The notes under the pieces were generated by a model. It saw only the letters and a program-made list of their open reading frames with translations. It had not been told where the DNA came from and did not search any database. From an uncultured Bacilli bacterium (GTDB lineage: Bacteria; Bacillota_I; Bacilli_A; RF39; UBA660): a stretch of DNA of 9,650 nt. The stretch covers positions 1 through 9,650 of the forward strand of contig CAKPGT010000028.1 in NCBI GenBank assembly GCA_934155185.1, written 5' to 3'. Made by a program: the position numbers and the translations under genes. This document shows positions 1 through 6,795 of this stretch, in pieces (position 1 is the stretch's first letter; each line of letters begins with the position of its first letter).

Positions 1-19
1 TTGCTATTTATAATAGCAA
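1..19. repeat. Perfect inverted repeat at the window edge
   Basis: Eight-base arms TTGCTATT and AATAGCAA enclose a TAT loop. No T-run follows on the plus strand. The opposite side lies outside the window, so this could be the hairpin of a terminator read on the minus strand or part of an upstream gene's end. No coding frame was recognised around it. Confidence 0.4.
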
Positions 20-21
20 AA

Positions 22-63
22 AACATAAAGAAATCAAATTTTTGAATTTAAATTCTTTATGTT
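22..63. repeat. 11-bp inverted repeat upstream of the first promoter
   Basis: Arms AACATAAAGAA (22-32) and TTCTTTATGTT (53-63) are perfect complements around a 20-base AT-rich spacer, which holds a small inner CAAA/TTTG pairing. There is no T-run after it in either direction, so it does not look like a normal intrinsic terminator. It covers the place where a -35 box would lie for the TATAAT at 79-84, so an operator for a dimeric regulator is possible. That role is inference. Confidence 0.45.
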
Positions 64-75
64 CAACATTATACG

Positions 76-84
76 TGATATAAT
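76..84 (+). promoter_or_regulatory. Extended -10 promoter for the 568-aa gene
   Basis: TGA-TATAAT at 76-84 is a perfect -10 box with the TGn extension. The expected -35 region (about 56-61, TTTATG) is poor, which is common for extended -10 promoters. Transcription would begin near 90-92, just before the hairpin at 96-140. A second TATAAT at 144-149 has no visible -35 partner. Confidence 0.55.
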
Positions 85-95
85 TAGTATGAGAT

Positions 96-140
96 AAAAA
101 GGGTACTTTTACTACTGAGATATAGTAATAGTGCCTTTTT
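96..140 (+). promoter_or_regulatory. Leader hairpin with T-run (possible attenuator)
   Basis: AAAAAGG (96-102) pairs with CCTTTTT (134-140). Inside, ACT pairs with AGT and TTACTA pairs with TAGTAA, giving a long stem with a small bulge, one T-T mismatch and an 8-base loop. The 3' arm ends in five Ts, as in an intrinsic terminator. It lies between the promoter at 76-84 and the start codon at 168, so it would form at the extreme 5' end of the transcript. It could be an attenuator, a 5' stabilising stem, or the terminator of a gene outside the window. Confidence 0.5.
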
Positions 141-167
141 GCATATAATAATAGTGAGGGAAAGATT

Positions 168-1874
168 ATGGAGATTATTAACTTTAATGATTACATAAGA
201 AATGAAATAGCTAAAAAATTAAATGAAAACAAAGATAAGTATGATGAAAACGTTAAAGAATTATATAATGAAATTACTAAAAATAAAGAAAAATGTTTAA
301 ATATAATTGAAGTTATGGCAATTACGTCATATGCTATTAATTATCTTCCTTTTGAGAGATTTTACGAGGATAAAAAAATTGTTAAACAAGTAGAGTTTTT
401 TGATACTATCAAAAATACGAGGCAACTAGCAGATGAGCTTAATGAAGACATATTTAAAGATTTTTGTGATGATGTTATATTATTTGAAGAACTAGATGGT
501 TATGGTAAGAAGAAGCATATTTTAAGTTTACTTAACATAGAAGATGTAATTGAAAAATTTCCAAGCTACATAAATGATCTTGCAAAATATAACTTGAAAT
601 ACGACAAAAGTGTTATACTTGAACATTATAACATGGTGTTATTAAACTCCAATGATAAGCAAAAAGCTTATGATGAAACTATTAAATTTTCAGTAGAACT
701 TTTAATTAAACTTGAAGAAGATGAACCAGAAAATTATGAAGAAATGTTTAATGACATTATAAACGATATATATTATTATGATAAATACCTAATTAGTAAG
801 GGTATAAATATTTCTGATGCTTCAATGGACCTATATAATATGATTAAAGATGAAAATAATAATTTAATACATTTTTCAGCTAACAACGTACCGCTTTTGA
901 AATCAATACTAAATGATTATTTGAATTTTTCTACTCTTGATGAAGAACATAAAAAAGAACTTGATATGTATAAAAAAGCTAACACCAATTTTTTTGGTTC
1001 AAGACCTTATGGTGTATTAAATATCAATTCAGCTGTAAGAAAATATCTGTACTCAATGTTTGGAGCGAAAGACACCGACTATAATAAAAGTTACAAATTG
1101 ATAGACTCTATAGTAGAAAGCGATGAGTTTGGTTTAATTACTGATGTTTTATATAATGATTTAATGATCTTAAAATGTTATAATTCCCTAGTAACACTAG
1201 ATGATGATATAGATGAAGATAATAATAATGAACTCGAGTATCTAAAAGGACTTTATGATATGAAAGAATTTAAAGAGAACTTAATAGATGATAGAGATGC
1301 ATTTTTAGATGCAATAAATTTTTCTGTAGAATATTGTTTTATGGGTATACCGGAGAAAAGAGAAATGATAGAAAAACTATCAAAGAATAATATGTTTAGT
1401 TATTTTTTAAATAAAAATTACATACTAGACATTTTAGATTACAATAGAAAATATCAATTAAGTGATGCTTGCCCATTTTATTATGATGCGTTGGAGGATG
1501 AAAAAGATAAAAAAATATCTATTGCACAAGCAACAAATTTATTATGTGATAATTTAAAAATGCTATATTCATATAATGAAGATGAATATGGGGATATATT
1601 CTATAAAATATCGGAGTTATTTTATAAAAACTTTAAGCATAAAAAGTTCATAGGGAAAGATATTTTAGATGAAGAAGCAAGCGTTGTTGACCTTATGGAA
1701 ACTGATTTTGACAAATATTTGAAAGATTCATCAGATAACTTAAGAATAAGAGAAATAGTTGCAAGTGGTTTTTATGAATTTGTTTCGCTTAATGATGTTC
1801 AAAAACAAAATATTATAGACTATTATAATGAGCTTGGAGGTGGGAATAAATCAAAAAACTTTATAAAAAAATAA
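168..1874 (+). CDS. Unrecognised 568-aa acidic cytoplasmic protein
   Basis: I do not recognise this protein. It is 568 residues long, rich in Asp, Glu, Lys, Asn, Tyr and Ile, and reads as mostly helical. There is no signal peptide, membrane segment, nucleotide-binding loop or metal-binding Cys/His cluster. Acidic stretches occur near residues 181-187 (EEDEPENYEE-like) and 345-353 (DDDIDEDNNN-like). The C-terminus ends in a small Gly/Lys tail. The ATG at 168 is well supported: GAGGG at 156-160 lies seven bases upstream. It appears to be transcribed alone from the promoter at 76-84, and the two-way terminator at 1873-1898 starts on its TAA stop. Its length, even composition and clean start argue for a real, expressed gene. 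Function is unknown, and the context (a tRNA and an unrelated membrane protein) gives no hint. Confidence 0.85.
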   Translation: MEIINFNDYIRNEIAKKLNENKDKYDENVKELYNEITKNKEKCLNIIEVMAITSYAINYLPFERFYEDKKIVKQVEFFDTIKNTRQLADELNEDIFKDFCDDVILFEELDGYGKKKHILSLLNIEDVIEKFPSYINDLAKYNLKYDKSVILEHYNMVLLNSNDKQKAYDETIKFSVELLIKLEEDEPENYEEMFNDIINDIYYYDKYLISKGINISDASMDLYNMIKDENNNLIHFSANNVPLLKSILNDYLNFSTLDEEHKKELDMYKKANTNFFGSRPYGVLNINSAVRKYLYSMFGAKDTDYNKSYKLIDSIVESDEFGLITDVLYNDLMILKCYNSLVTLDDDIDEDNNNELEYLKGLYDMKEFKENLIDDRDAFLDAINFSVEYCFMGIPEKREMIEKLSKNNMFSYFLNKNYILDILDYNRKYQLSDACPFYYDALEDEKDKKISIAQATNLLCDNLKMLYSYNEDEYGDIFYKISELFYKNFKHKKFIGKDILDEEASVVDLMETDFDKYLKDSSDNLRIREIVASGFYEFVSLNDVQKQNIIDYYNELGGGNKSKNFIKK

Positions 1875-1898
1875 AAATTCCAAACAAGGAATTTTTTT
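1873..1898. terminator. Bidirectional intrinsic terminator
   Basis: AAAAATTCC (1873-1881) pairs with GGAATTTTT (1888-1896) around a 6-base AAACAA loop, with Ts continuing to 1898 and As on the other side. It ends the plus-strand gene finishing at 1874 and also lies just past the 3' end of the minus-strand tRNA, so it can serve both. Confidence 0.8.
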
Positions 1899-1907
1899 AA
1901 TACATTA

Positions 1908-1998
1908 TGGCGGAGTGAGAGGGATTTGAACCCTCGCGCCAGTTGCCCAGCCTACACCCTTAGCAGGGGCGCCTCTTCAGCCTCTTGAGTATCACTCC
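1908..1998 (-). tRNA. tRNA-Ser(GCU)
   Basis: Read on the minus strand, the acceptor stem GGAGTGA (1998-1992) pairs with TCACTCC (1918-1912), followed by discriminator G and an encoded CCA (1910-1908). The D stem is CTC/GAG. The anticodon stem CGCCC/GGGTG holds the loop CTGCTAA with anticodon GCT (1964-1962), which reads Ser codons AGC and AGU. A long class II variable arm with a GCAA loop follows, as expected for serine tRNA. The T arm is GAGGG-TTCAAAT-CCCTC. It is a single tRNA gene, convergent with the 568-aa gene and with its own promoter upstream. Confidence 0.97.
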
Positions 1999-2012
1999 AT
2001 CTGACAGAAATA

Positions 2013-2041
2013 ATTTTACACTATATTATCTGATAGGTCAA
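2013..2041 (-). promoter_or_regulatory. Promoter of the tRNA-Ser gene
   Basis: On the minus strand, TTGACC (2041-2036) and TAAAAT (2018-2013) are separated by exactly 17 bases. The -10 box is about 14 bases from the mature tRNA 5' end at 1998, giving a leader of around seven bases, typical of a stable RNA promoter. Confidence 0.8.
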
Positions 2042-2122
2042 GGTCTGTTAATGTAAAAATAGAATAAAAAATAATAAATTATAGACATTTTTAGACAAAA
2101 TACTGCATTTTTTAATTCTACA

Positions 2123-2131
2123 TGTTATAAT
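2123..2131 (+). promoter_or_regulatory. Extended -10 promoter of the zinc-ribbon gene
   Basis: TGT-TATAAT at 2123-2131 is a perfect extended -10 box. Only a weak -35 candidate (ACTGCA, 2102-2107, 18-base spacer) is seen. Transcription would begin near 2138, leaving a leader of about 13 bases that still holds the ribosome binding site. The box overlaps an in-frame ATG at 2130, which therefore cannot be the start of translation from this promoter. Confidence 0.65.
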
Positions 2132-2150
2132 GTTAATAATAGGAGGAAAA

Positions 2151-3770
2151 ATGAAGTGTGAATTTTGTGGTACTATCAACCCAAATGATAGTGAAAATTG
2201 TTCTTTTTGTGGTAATCCATTATCCACTACTGAGCATACTTTAAATAATATAGAAAATAATGGAGAACTTATAGAAAATAATAACTTAGGTGATAATATT
2301 ATGACTAAAAGTGGTATGTTAAATAATACTGCTATGGAAAACAACACTAATGTTTCACCAGTTCAAACACCCGTGCAAAACGAAGTAGTTGATAATAAAC
2401 AAACTATTCAAAATAATAACCCGGGTAACAATACAACAGTTCAAAATGTTGCTGAAAATAATCAAATTGAGGTATTAACTAACGACATGTCAATAGATAG
2501 TGAACCTATCGTTCAAAATAGTTTAGATGAAAATATAGTTACTCAAGATAGTATGGTAAACAATCCAACTAGTACTGCACAATCAGGAGAAATGATATCT
2601 AATGGTTCGATGGAACCTAAAGCTAAAAAAAGTAAAGTACCTAAAATAATAGCGTTTATAATAATAGCTTTACTGGTATTATTTGGAGTGGGATTTTTGT
2701 TTTTAATGAAGTCACCAAAGAGTATTTTTACAAATACTACTAAAAGGCTTTATAGCTCATTGGAAAAAGCTTTTCAAACAGACTATAATACAATGTATTC
2801 TAATATTACTGTAAAGCCATATATATCATCTGATCAAAACTTAAATGGAATAGATAAAATTATTAATAATGTTTCATTAGATTTAGAAGGGTCTATAGAC
2901 TATGAAAGCAAAAAGTTCTTTTATAATATTAATACTAAATATTCTGGAAAAGAATTATTAAATGTAGATTTTCAATATGATAAAGAAGTATATTTAACAT
3001 TAAATAATATATTTGAAAACCCAATTAAGTTTGATAACACTGATATGTCTGATGCATTTAAGAAGGTGGATAATAAGAATATAAGCATTGTATTAAAAGG
3101 TTATATAGATGCTCTAAATAATTCTTTAAAAGGTGATTATTTTAAATCGAAAAATGAAGTGATTGAAATTAATAACAAGAAAGTTAAGGTTAAGGCAAAT
3201 ACGCTTGTATTAACAAAAACCACAGCTGATAAAATAGTTAAAGATATGTCAAAAAGTCTTCAGAATAATAAAGAATTTATAAAAGCATTCAAAGAAATAT
3301 CTGGTAATAGCGAAAGTGATATAGAAAAATATCTTAAAGATATGAAGATTAATGACGATTTTAAGCCAGCTAATGTAATTATATATACAACTGGTATAAA
3401 GAATGATGTTGTTAAGTTTAGCTTTGAATCTGCCGAAGTTAACTTTGATGTTCAAGTTGGAAGTAGTGACAATAATTTAATACTTTCATTAAAATCAAAT
3501 GGAATAAATTTAAAGTTAGATTATACATTTAATGTTAAATATAATGAAAAAGTAAAACTAAAAAATATGACAAATGCAGTAAGCTATAAAGAAATTACTA
3601 CAAAATCATCAGAAATTATTGCTGGGATACTTGAATCTGAAGGCTTTAAAACATTAAACGATGATGTTAAAAATAGTATGGGCTTAGATTTAAAATCGTT
3701 GCTTCAATCATCTTTGGGAGAAAGTGAATCAGTATCTAATGATGATACCTCAGAATTATTGATGCAGTAG
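2151..3770 (+). CDS. Zinc-ribbon, single-pass membrane protein with large outer domain
   Basis: The 539-residue protein begins with a short zinc ribbon (Cys3-x2-Cys6 and Cys17-x2-Cys20, each CxxCG/N-like). An Asn/Gln-rich low-complexity linker of about 130 residues with several VQN and NN motifs follows. A basic patch (KAKKSK) leads into one membrane helix at about residues 166-188, and the remaining roughly 350 residues would lie outside the cell. The layout of cytoplasmic zinc ribbon, one helix and an outer domain matches TcaA-type and related Bacillota envelope proteins, but I do not recognise the outer domain. It reads as alternating strands with two helices and may be a lipoprotein-like beta fold (inference). 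The start at ATG 2151 is chosen because AGGAGG lies at 2141-2146 and an in-frame ATG at 2130 lies in the -10 box. It is a single-gene unit ended by the terminator at 3786-3813. A role in envelope sensing or assembly is plausible but unproven. Confidence 0.85.
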   Translation: MKCEFCGTINPNDSENCSFCGNPLSTTEHTLNNIENNGELIENNNLGDNIMTKSGMLNNTAMENNTNVSPVQTPVQNEVVDNKQTIQNNNPGNNTTVQNVAENNQIEVLTNDMSIDSEPIVQNSLDENIVTQDSMVNNPTSTAQSGEMISNGSMEPKAKKSKVPKIIAFIIIALLVLFGVGFLFLMKSPKSIFTNTTKRLYSSLEKAFQTDYNTMYSNITVKPYISSDQNLNGIDKIINNVSLDLEGSIDYESKKFFYNINTKYSGKELLNVDFQYDKEVYLTLNNIFENPIKFDNTDMSDAFKKVDNKNISIVLKGYIDALNNSLKGDYFKSKNEVIEINNKKVKVKANTLVLTKTTADKIVKDMSKSLQNNKEFIKAFKEISGNSESDIEKYLKDMKINDDFKPANVIIYTTGIKNDVVKFSFESAEVNFDVQVGSSDNNLILSLKSNGINLKLDYTFNVKYNEKVKLKNMTNAVSYKEITTKSSEIIAGILESEGFKTLNDDVKNSMGLDLKSLLQSSLGESESVSNDDTSELLMQ

Positions 3771-3785
3771 CATTTCTTCAAATGT

Positions 3786-3813
3786 AAAGTTACGTAAATA
3801 AACGTAGCTTTTT
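3786..3813 (+). terminator. Intrinsic terminator after the zinc-ribbon gene
   Basis: AAAGTTACG (3786-3794) pairs with CGTAGCTTT (3803-3811), nine pairs with one G-U, around an 8-base loop, and Ts run to 3813. It lies 15 bases past the TAG stop at 3770. Confidence 0.8.
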
Positions 3814-3845
3814 GTATATAAAACGATAATTTTTTTAACTTTGAA

Positions 3846-3854
3846 TGCTATACT
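3846..3854 (+). promoter_or_regulatory. Extended -10 promoter of the oxidoreductase gene
   Basis: TGC-TATACT at 3846-3854 is a good extended -10 box; no clear -35 is visible in the AT-rich stretch upstream. Transcription would start near 3861, so an ATG at 3861 would be at the very 5' end and the ATG at 3879 is the likelier translation start. Confidence 0.6.
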
Positions 3855-3878
3855 ATTTATATGAAAGGTAGGTATATT

Positions 3879-4937
3879 ATGAAAGGACTTAAAATATTTC
3901 AATATGGTTGTGGAAAGATGAGCGTATATACTATGCGCTACGTAATTCAAAATGGAGGAGAAATAGTAGGAGCAGTTGATATTAGTCCCAATGTTATAGG
4001 AAAGGATATTGGGGATATTATGAAGACTGATAAAACAGGTGTTATAGTAAATGATGCTAAGGATGCTGAAAGCTTAATTGGTGAATTAAAACCTGATTGT
4101 GTTATAGTTACAACAATGAGTTTATTAAGTGACACTAAAGATGCACTACTTACATGTGCAAAGTGTGGAGTTAATGCTATTACTACTTGCGAAGAAGCAT
4201 TTTATCCGATGAACTCTAATCCAGTTTTAACTAAAGAAATAGATGAACTTGCAAAGAAAAATAATTGTACAATAACAGGGACAGGATATCAAGATGCATT
4301 TTGGGGTAATTTAATTACCACTTTAATGGGTGCTAGTCATAATGTTACTAAGATTAAAGGAAGCTCTTCCTACAATGTAGAAGATTATGGTATAGCATTA
4401 GCTAAAGCACATGGAGCAGGATTAACTAAAGAAGAATTTGATAAAGAAGTAGCATCAGTAGATAGAATATCTGATGAAGAAAGAGAAAAAATTATTAATT
4501 CTGGTGAATACCAACCATCTTATATGTGGAATGTTAATGGTTGGCTATGTGATAAACTTGGACTTACTGTTACAAGACAAACTCAAAAGTGTGTTCCTCA
4601 GTTTAATGACTATGATATAGAGTCAAGTACTCTTGGAATGACTGTAAAAAGTGGAATGGCAACTGGTATGAGTGCTATTGTTACAACTGAAACTAAAGAA
4701 GGTATTACTCTTGAAACAGAGTGCATTGGCAAGGTTTATAATAAAGAAGAATTCGATAAAAATGAATGGACTATATATGGTGAACCAGATACTACTTTAG
4801 TAATTAATAAGCCTAATACAGTAGAACTTACTTGTGCAAGTATAGTAAATAGAATACCAGATGTTATTAAGTCAGAACCTGGTTTTGTACCAACATCTAA
4901 AATGGGCGAACTAAAGTATATTCAAAGAGAATCTTAG
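3879..4937 (+). CDS. NAD(P)-dependent amine dehydrogenase / dihydrodipicolinate reductase-like protein
   Basis: The 352-residue protein belongs to the DapB-like oxidoreductase group that includes 2,4-diaminopentanoate dehydrogenase. The N-terminal Rossmann fold shows G10-C-G12-K-M14, followed at the end of the second strand by Asp34, which would favour NAD(H) over NADP(H) (inference). Further family-like segments are NAITTCEEAFYP, GTGYQDAFWGN and GSSSYNVEDYG. Length fits the family. In ornithine-fermenting clostridia the relative Ord oxidises 2,4-diaminopentanoate, but no ornithine aminomutase or thiolase gene is in this window, so the substrate is open. It does not look like a lysine-pathway DapB, which is about 250-270 residues. 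The start at ATG 3879 is chosen for GGTAGG at 3867-3872, while ATG 3861 lies at the predicted transcription start. The gene stands alone, with its own promoter and terminator. Confidence 0.75.
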   Translation: MKGLKIFQYGCGKMSVYTMRYVIQNGGEIVGAVDISPNVIGKDIGDIMKTDKTGVIVNDAKDAESLIGELKPDCVIVTTMSLLSDTKDALLTCAKCGVNAITTCEEAFYPMNSNPVLTKEIDELAKKNNCTITGTGYQDAFWGNLITTLMGASHNVTKIKGSSSYNVEDYGIALAKAHGAGLTKEEFDKEVASVDRISDEEREKIINSGEYQPSYMWNVNGWLCDKLGLTVTRQTQKCVPQFNDYDIESSTLGMTVKSGMATGMSAIVTTETKEGITLETECIGKVYNKEEFDKNEWTIYGEPDTTLVINKPNTVELTCASIVNRIPDVIKSEPGFVPTSKMGELKYIQRES

Positions 4938-4950
4938 GATTCTTTTTTTT
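4924..4950 (+). terminator. Intrinsic terminator overlapping a stop codon
   Basis: AGAATC (4928-4933) pairs with GATTCT (4938-4943) around the loop TTAG, and AAAG upstream can extend pairing into the following Ts, with Ts to 4950. The TAG stop (4935-4937) of the oxidoreductase gene is in the loop, so the last codons form the 5' arm. Confidence 0.8.
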
Positions 4951-4963
4951 GTGATGAAAATTG

Positions 4964-4992
4964 TTTACAATCAAACTAATGTATGATAATAT
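4964..4992 (+). promoter_or_regulatory. Likely promoter of rmuC
   Basis: TTTACA (4964-4969) and TAATAT (4987-4992) are 17 bases apart. Overlapping alternatives exist: TTGTTT (4961-4966) with GATAAT (4985-4990) at 18 bases, and a perfect TATAAT at 4992-4997. A promoter is likely here but the exact boxes are not certain. Confidence 0.55.
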
Positions 4993-5026
4993 ATAATATA
5001 GTTAAAAGATAAATGGAGGTTATAAA

Positions 5027-6097
5027 ATGAATTATATAATAATAGGATTATTAATTTTAATAGTTATATTAGTTATTTTTTCTATATCTAAGAATATAAA
5101 TGAAAGCAATATAACTGAAAGATTAGGCAGGCTAGAGACGAGTGTAGTTAAAGAACTTGGGGAGTTTAAAAACGATCTAAATAGCAATTTGAATACAGAC
5201 TTTGACAAACTAAATGAAAAAATAGAAAGAAGGTTAAATCAGATAAATGATCATGTAAATGAGAGATTAGATATTAATTTTGAGAAAACTAACAAGACTT
5301 TTACATCAGTAATTGAAAGGTTATCTAAGATAGATGAAGCACAAAAGAAAATAGAAAGTTTATCAACTGATATAGTGTCCCTTCAATCTATATTAACTGA
5401 TAAAAAAACAAGGGGTATATTTGGTGAAGTAAATCTTAAACAAATAATGAGTAGTGTTTTTGGAGACTCTAATGATAAAATATATAAAATGCAATACATG
5501 TTTTCAACTGGCGTTATTGCCGACTGCGTTTTATTTGCGCCAGACCCTTTAGGCACAATAGCTATTGATTCAAAGTTTCCTTTAGAAAACTATCGTATAA
5601 TGATAGACAAAAAAGCTGGAGCTTTGGAAAGACAAATCGCTGAGAAGAAGTTCAAATTAGATGTTAAAAAGCATATAGATGCGATTGCAAGTAAATACAT
5701 AATTAAAGGTGTAACAAGTGATCAAGCGATTATGTTTTTGCCGGCAGAAGCCCTTTTTGCTGAGATAAATGCATACCATTTAGATATTATTGATTATGCT
5801 TATAAAAAAAGAGTTTGGATAGCTTCGCCAACAACGTTAATGAGTACGCTTACAACAATAGAACTTATTATTAAAAATATCGAAAAAGATAAATATACTA
5901 ATGTTATTCATGAGGAGTTAAATAAGCTATCTATTGATTTTGGAAGATATAAAGAAAGATGGGATAAATTATCTAGAAGTATAGAGGCTGTAAGCCGTGA
6001 TGCAAATGACATACATATTACAACTGATAAAATTTCAAAAAGATTCGAAGCTATTAATAATGTAGATACGAAAAAATTGTCGAATAGTGACGAATAG
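5027..6097 (+). CDS. rmuC: DNA recombination protein RmuC
   Basis: The 356-residue protein has the RmuC layout. An N-terminal hydrophobic segment (about residues 3-20) probably anchors it in the membrane. A long charged coiled coil follows (about 25-125), then the conserved core begins with G130-I-F-G-E134. The nuclease-like segment carries IADCVLF with Asp166 and IAIDSKFPLENY with Asp181 and Lys183, the D...DxK arrangement of the PD-(D/E)xK fold. RmuC proteins limit inversions at short inverted repeats in Escherichia coli and are predicted nucleases; the biochemical activity is not settled. The protein is shorter than E. coli RmuC (475 residues), mainly in the coiled coil and tail. ATG 5027 has GGAGG at 5015-5019, seven bases upstream. 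There is no clear terminator after it; the next gene has its own candidate promoter just past the stop. Confidence 0.93.
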   Translation: MNYIIIGLLILIVILVIFSISKNINESNITERLGRLETSVVKELGEFKNDLNSNLNTDFDKLNEKIERRLNQINDHVNERLDINFEKTNKTFTSVIERLSKIDEAQKKIESLSTDIVSLQSILTDKKTRGIFGEVNLKQIMSSVFGDSNDKIYKMQYMFSTGVIADCVLFAPDPLGTIAIDSKFPLENYRIMIDKKAGALERQIAEKKFKLDVKKHIDAIASKYIIKGVTSDQAIMFLPAEALFAEINAYHLDIIDYAYKKRVWIASPTTLMSTLTTIELIIKNIEKDKYTNVIHEELNKLSIDFGRYKERWDKLSRSIEAVSRDANDIHITTDKISKRFEAINNVDTKKLSNSDE

Positions 6098-6098
6098 C

Positions 6099-6127
6099 TT
6101 GACTATAATAATTCTAAGGTGTATTCT
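6099..6127 (+). promoter_or_regulatory. Candidate promoter of the 87-aa gene
   Basis: TTGACT (6099-6104) starts directly after the rmuC stop codon, and TATTCT (6122-6127) follows after exactly 17 bases. A perfect TATAAT also occurs at 6142-6147 without a fitting -35. The first pair would give a leader of about 38 bases. Confidence 0.5.
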
Positions 6128-6172
6128 CTATGTTACCCGCATATAATGTGAGGCAAAGAGAAAGGTGAGCAT

Positions 6173-6436
6173 ATGAATAATAACAGAAATTATTTATGCA
6201 GTATTGATGAATTAAATTTTAAAGATTACTTGGATGATGCACTTACTAATTGTGGTTTATTTGTTGCAGCAGCCTCTGGAAAAGTTGGTGACGTTAACCC
6301 AATAAAAAAACTTTATACAATTGAGGAAAATGTATTAAAAGAATACAATAACGTTAATGTATACGAACATTATTCTGATGATGGAGTTAATTTCTCCGCA
6401 AGTGTGTCTTTTATAAAAAAAAGAATTAGCATTTAA
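6173..6436 (+). CDS. Unrecognised 87-aa protein
   Basis: I do not recognise this small protein. It has 87 residues, two cysteines (Cys9 and Cys27), a small hydrophobic stretch around LFVAAASG (about 29-36) and a basic C-terminus (KKR). There is no signal peptide or clear membrane helix. ATG 6173 is supported by AAGGTGAG at 6161-6168. It lies 75 bases after rmuC, with a candidate promoter in the gap, and shares a strong two-way terminator with the convergent RNHCP gene, so it is probably its own unit. Coding is supported by the clean start, the terminator placed at its stop and a composition like its neighbours; no function can be inferred. Confidence 0.7.
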   Translation: MNNNRNYLCSIDELNFKDYLDDALTNCGLFVAAASGKVGDVNPIKKLYTIEENVLKEYNNVNVYEHYSDDGVNFSASVSFIKKRISI

Positions 6437-6459
6437 GTTTAGAAAGCTAATTCTTTTTT
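6417..6459. terminator. Bidirectional terminator between convergent genes
   Basis: A 14-bp perfect stem, AAAAAAGAATTAGC (6417-6430) with GCTAATTCTTTTTT (6446-6459), encloses a 15-base loop. It has an A-run on one side and a T-run on the other, so it works in both directions. The plus-strand stop TAA (6434-6436) is in the loop, and the minus-strand stop TAG (6449-6447) is in the stem, so both genes end inside the terminator. Confidence 0.9.
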
Positions 6460-6749
6460 GATAATTCAATTATCATATCCATATTATCATCCTTTGCCAT
6501 AATGTTTTTATGGCTTTTGTGACACTTCGTGCATTTATATATAATTTTATATGTATCCTTATACTTTTCAATATCTATAGGTTTTAGAAGCCCATGACAA
6601 GTATTTAGTCTATCACCGGGATTTATGTCAACATGCTTAGAGTATAAACAATAAGGACAATGATCTCTTGCAGTATAATTTAGTTTATTAACAAATTTTT
6701 TACAATTTTCACATAGAAAACTCTCATCTTTCATAGTAAATTTCTTCAA
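6447..6749 (-). CDS. RNHCP-domain zinc-binding protein
   Basis: The 100-residue protein carries the RNHCP-family signature. From a TTG start at 6749, the order is KDESF, Cys13-x2-Cys16, TARDHCPYC with Cys31 and Cys34, SKHVD-x2-PGDR, Cys51 in TCHG, and a final Cys73-x2-Cys76. The three CxxC pairs suggest structural zinc binding. The family is small and widespread in Bacillota; its function is not known to me. The start choice matters. On the minus strand AGGTG ends at 6757, seven bases from TTG 6749, while TTG 6755 is too close and ATG 6734 too far. The TTG 6749 start also gives the usual short lead before the KDESF segment. It is transcribed from its own promoter (6795-6767), divergent from the scpAB operon and convergent with the 87-aa gene. 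Confidence 0.88.
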   Translation of the reverse strand: MKKFTMKDESFLCENCKKFVNKLNYTARDHCPYCLYSKHVDINPGDRLNTCHGLLKPIDIEKYKDTYKIIYKCTKCHKSHKNIMAKDDNMDMIIELSKKN

Positions 6750-6766
6750 TATCAATCACCTACCAA

Positions 6767-6795
6767 ATTATAACAGATATTTGAAATATTGTCTA
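6767..6795 (-). promoter_or_regulatory. Promoter of the RNHCP gene
   Basis: On the minus strand, TAGACA (6795-6790) and TATAAT (6772-6767) are 17 bases apart, with TGT before the -10 box (extended -10). It overlaps the plus-strand promoter at 6781-6808, so the two units probably compete for RNA polymerase. Confidence 0.75.

Noticed and set aside
96..167. T-box or other known riboswitch
   Set aside because: The 5' leader is too short for these and lacks the T-box TGGNACCGCG-type core; only one hairpin is present.
2048..2347. Minus-strand open frame of 99 codons
   Set aside because: It lies opposite the start of the zinc-ribbon gene, across its promoter, and its Phe/Leu/Ser-rich product is what an antisense reading of AT-rich coding DNA gives.
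3756..4135. Minus-strand short open frames around the oxidoreductase start
   Set aside because: They cross the terminator and promoter of plus-strand genes and have no ribosome binding sites that I can see.
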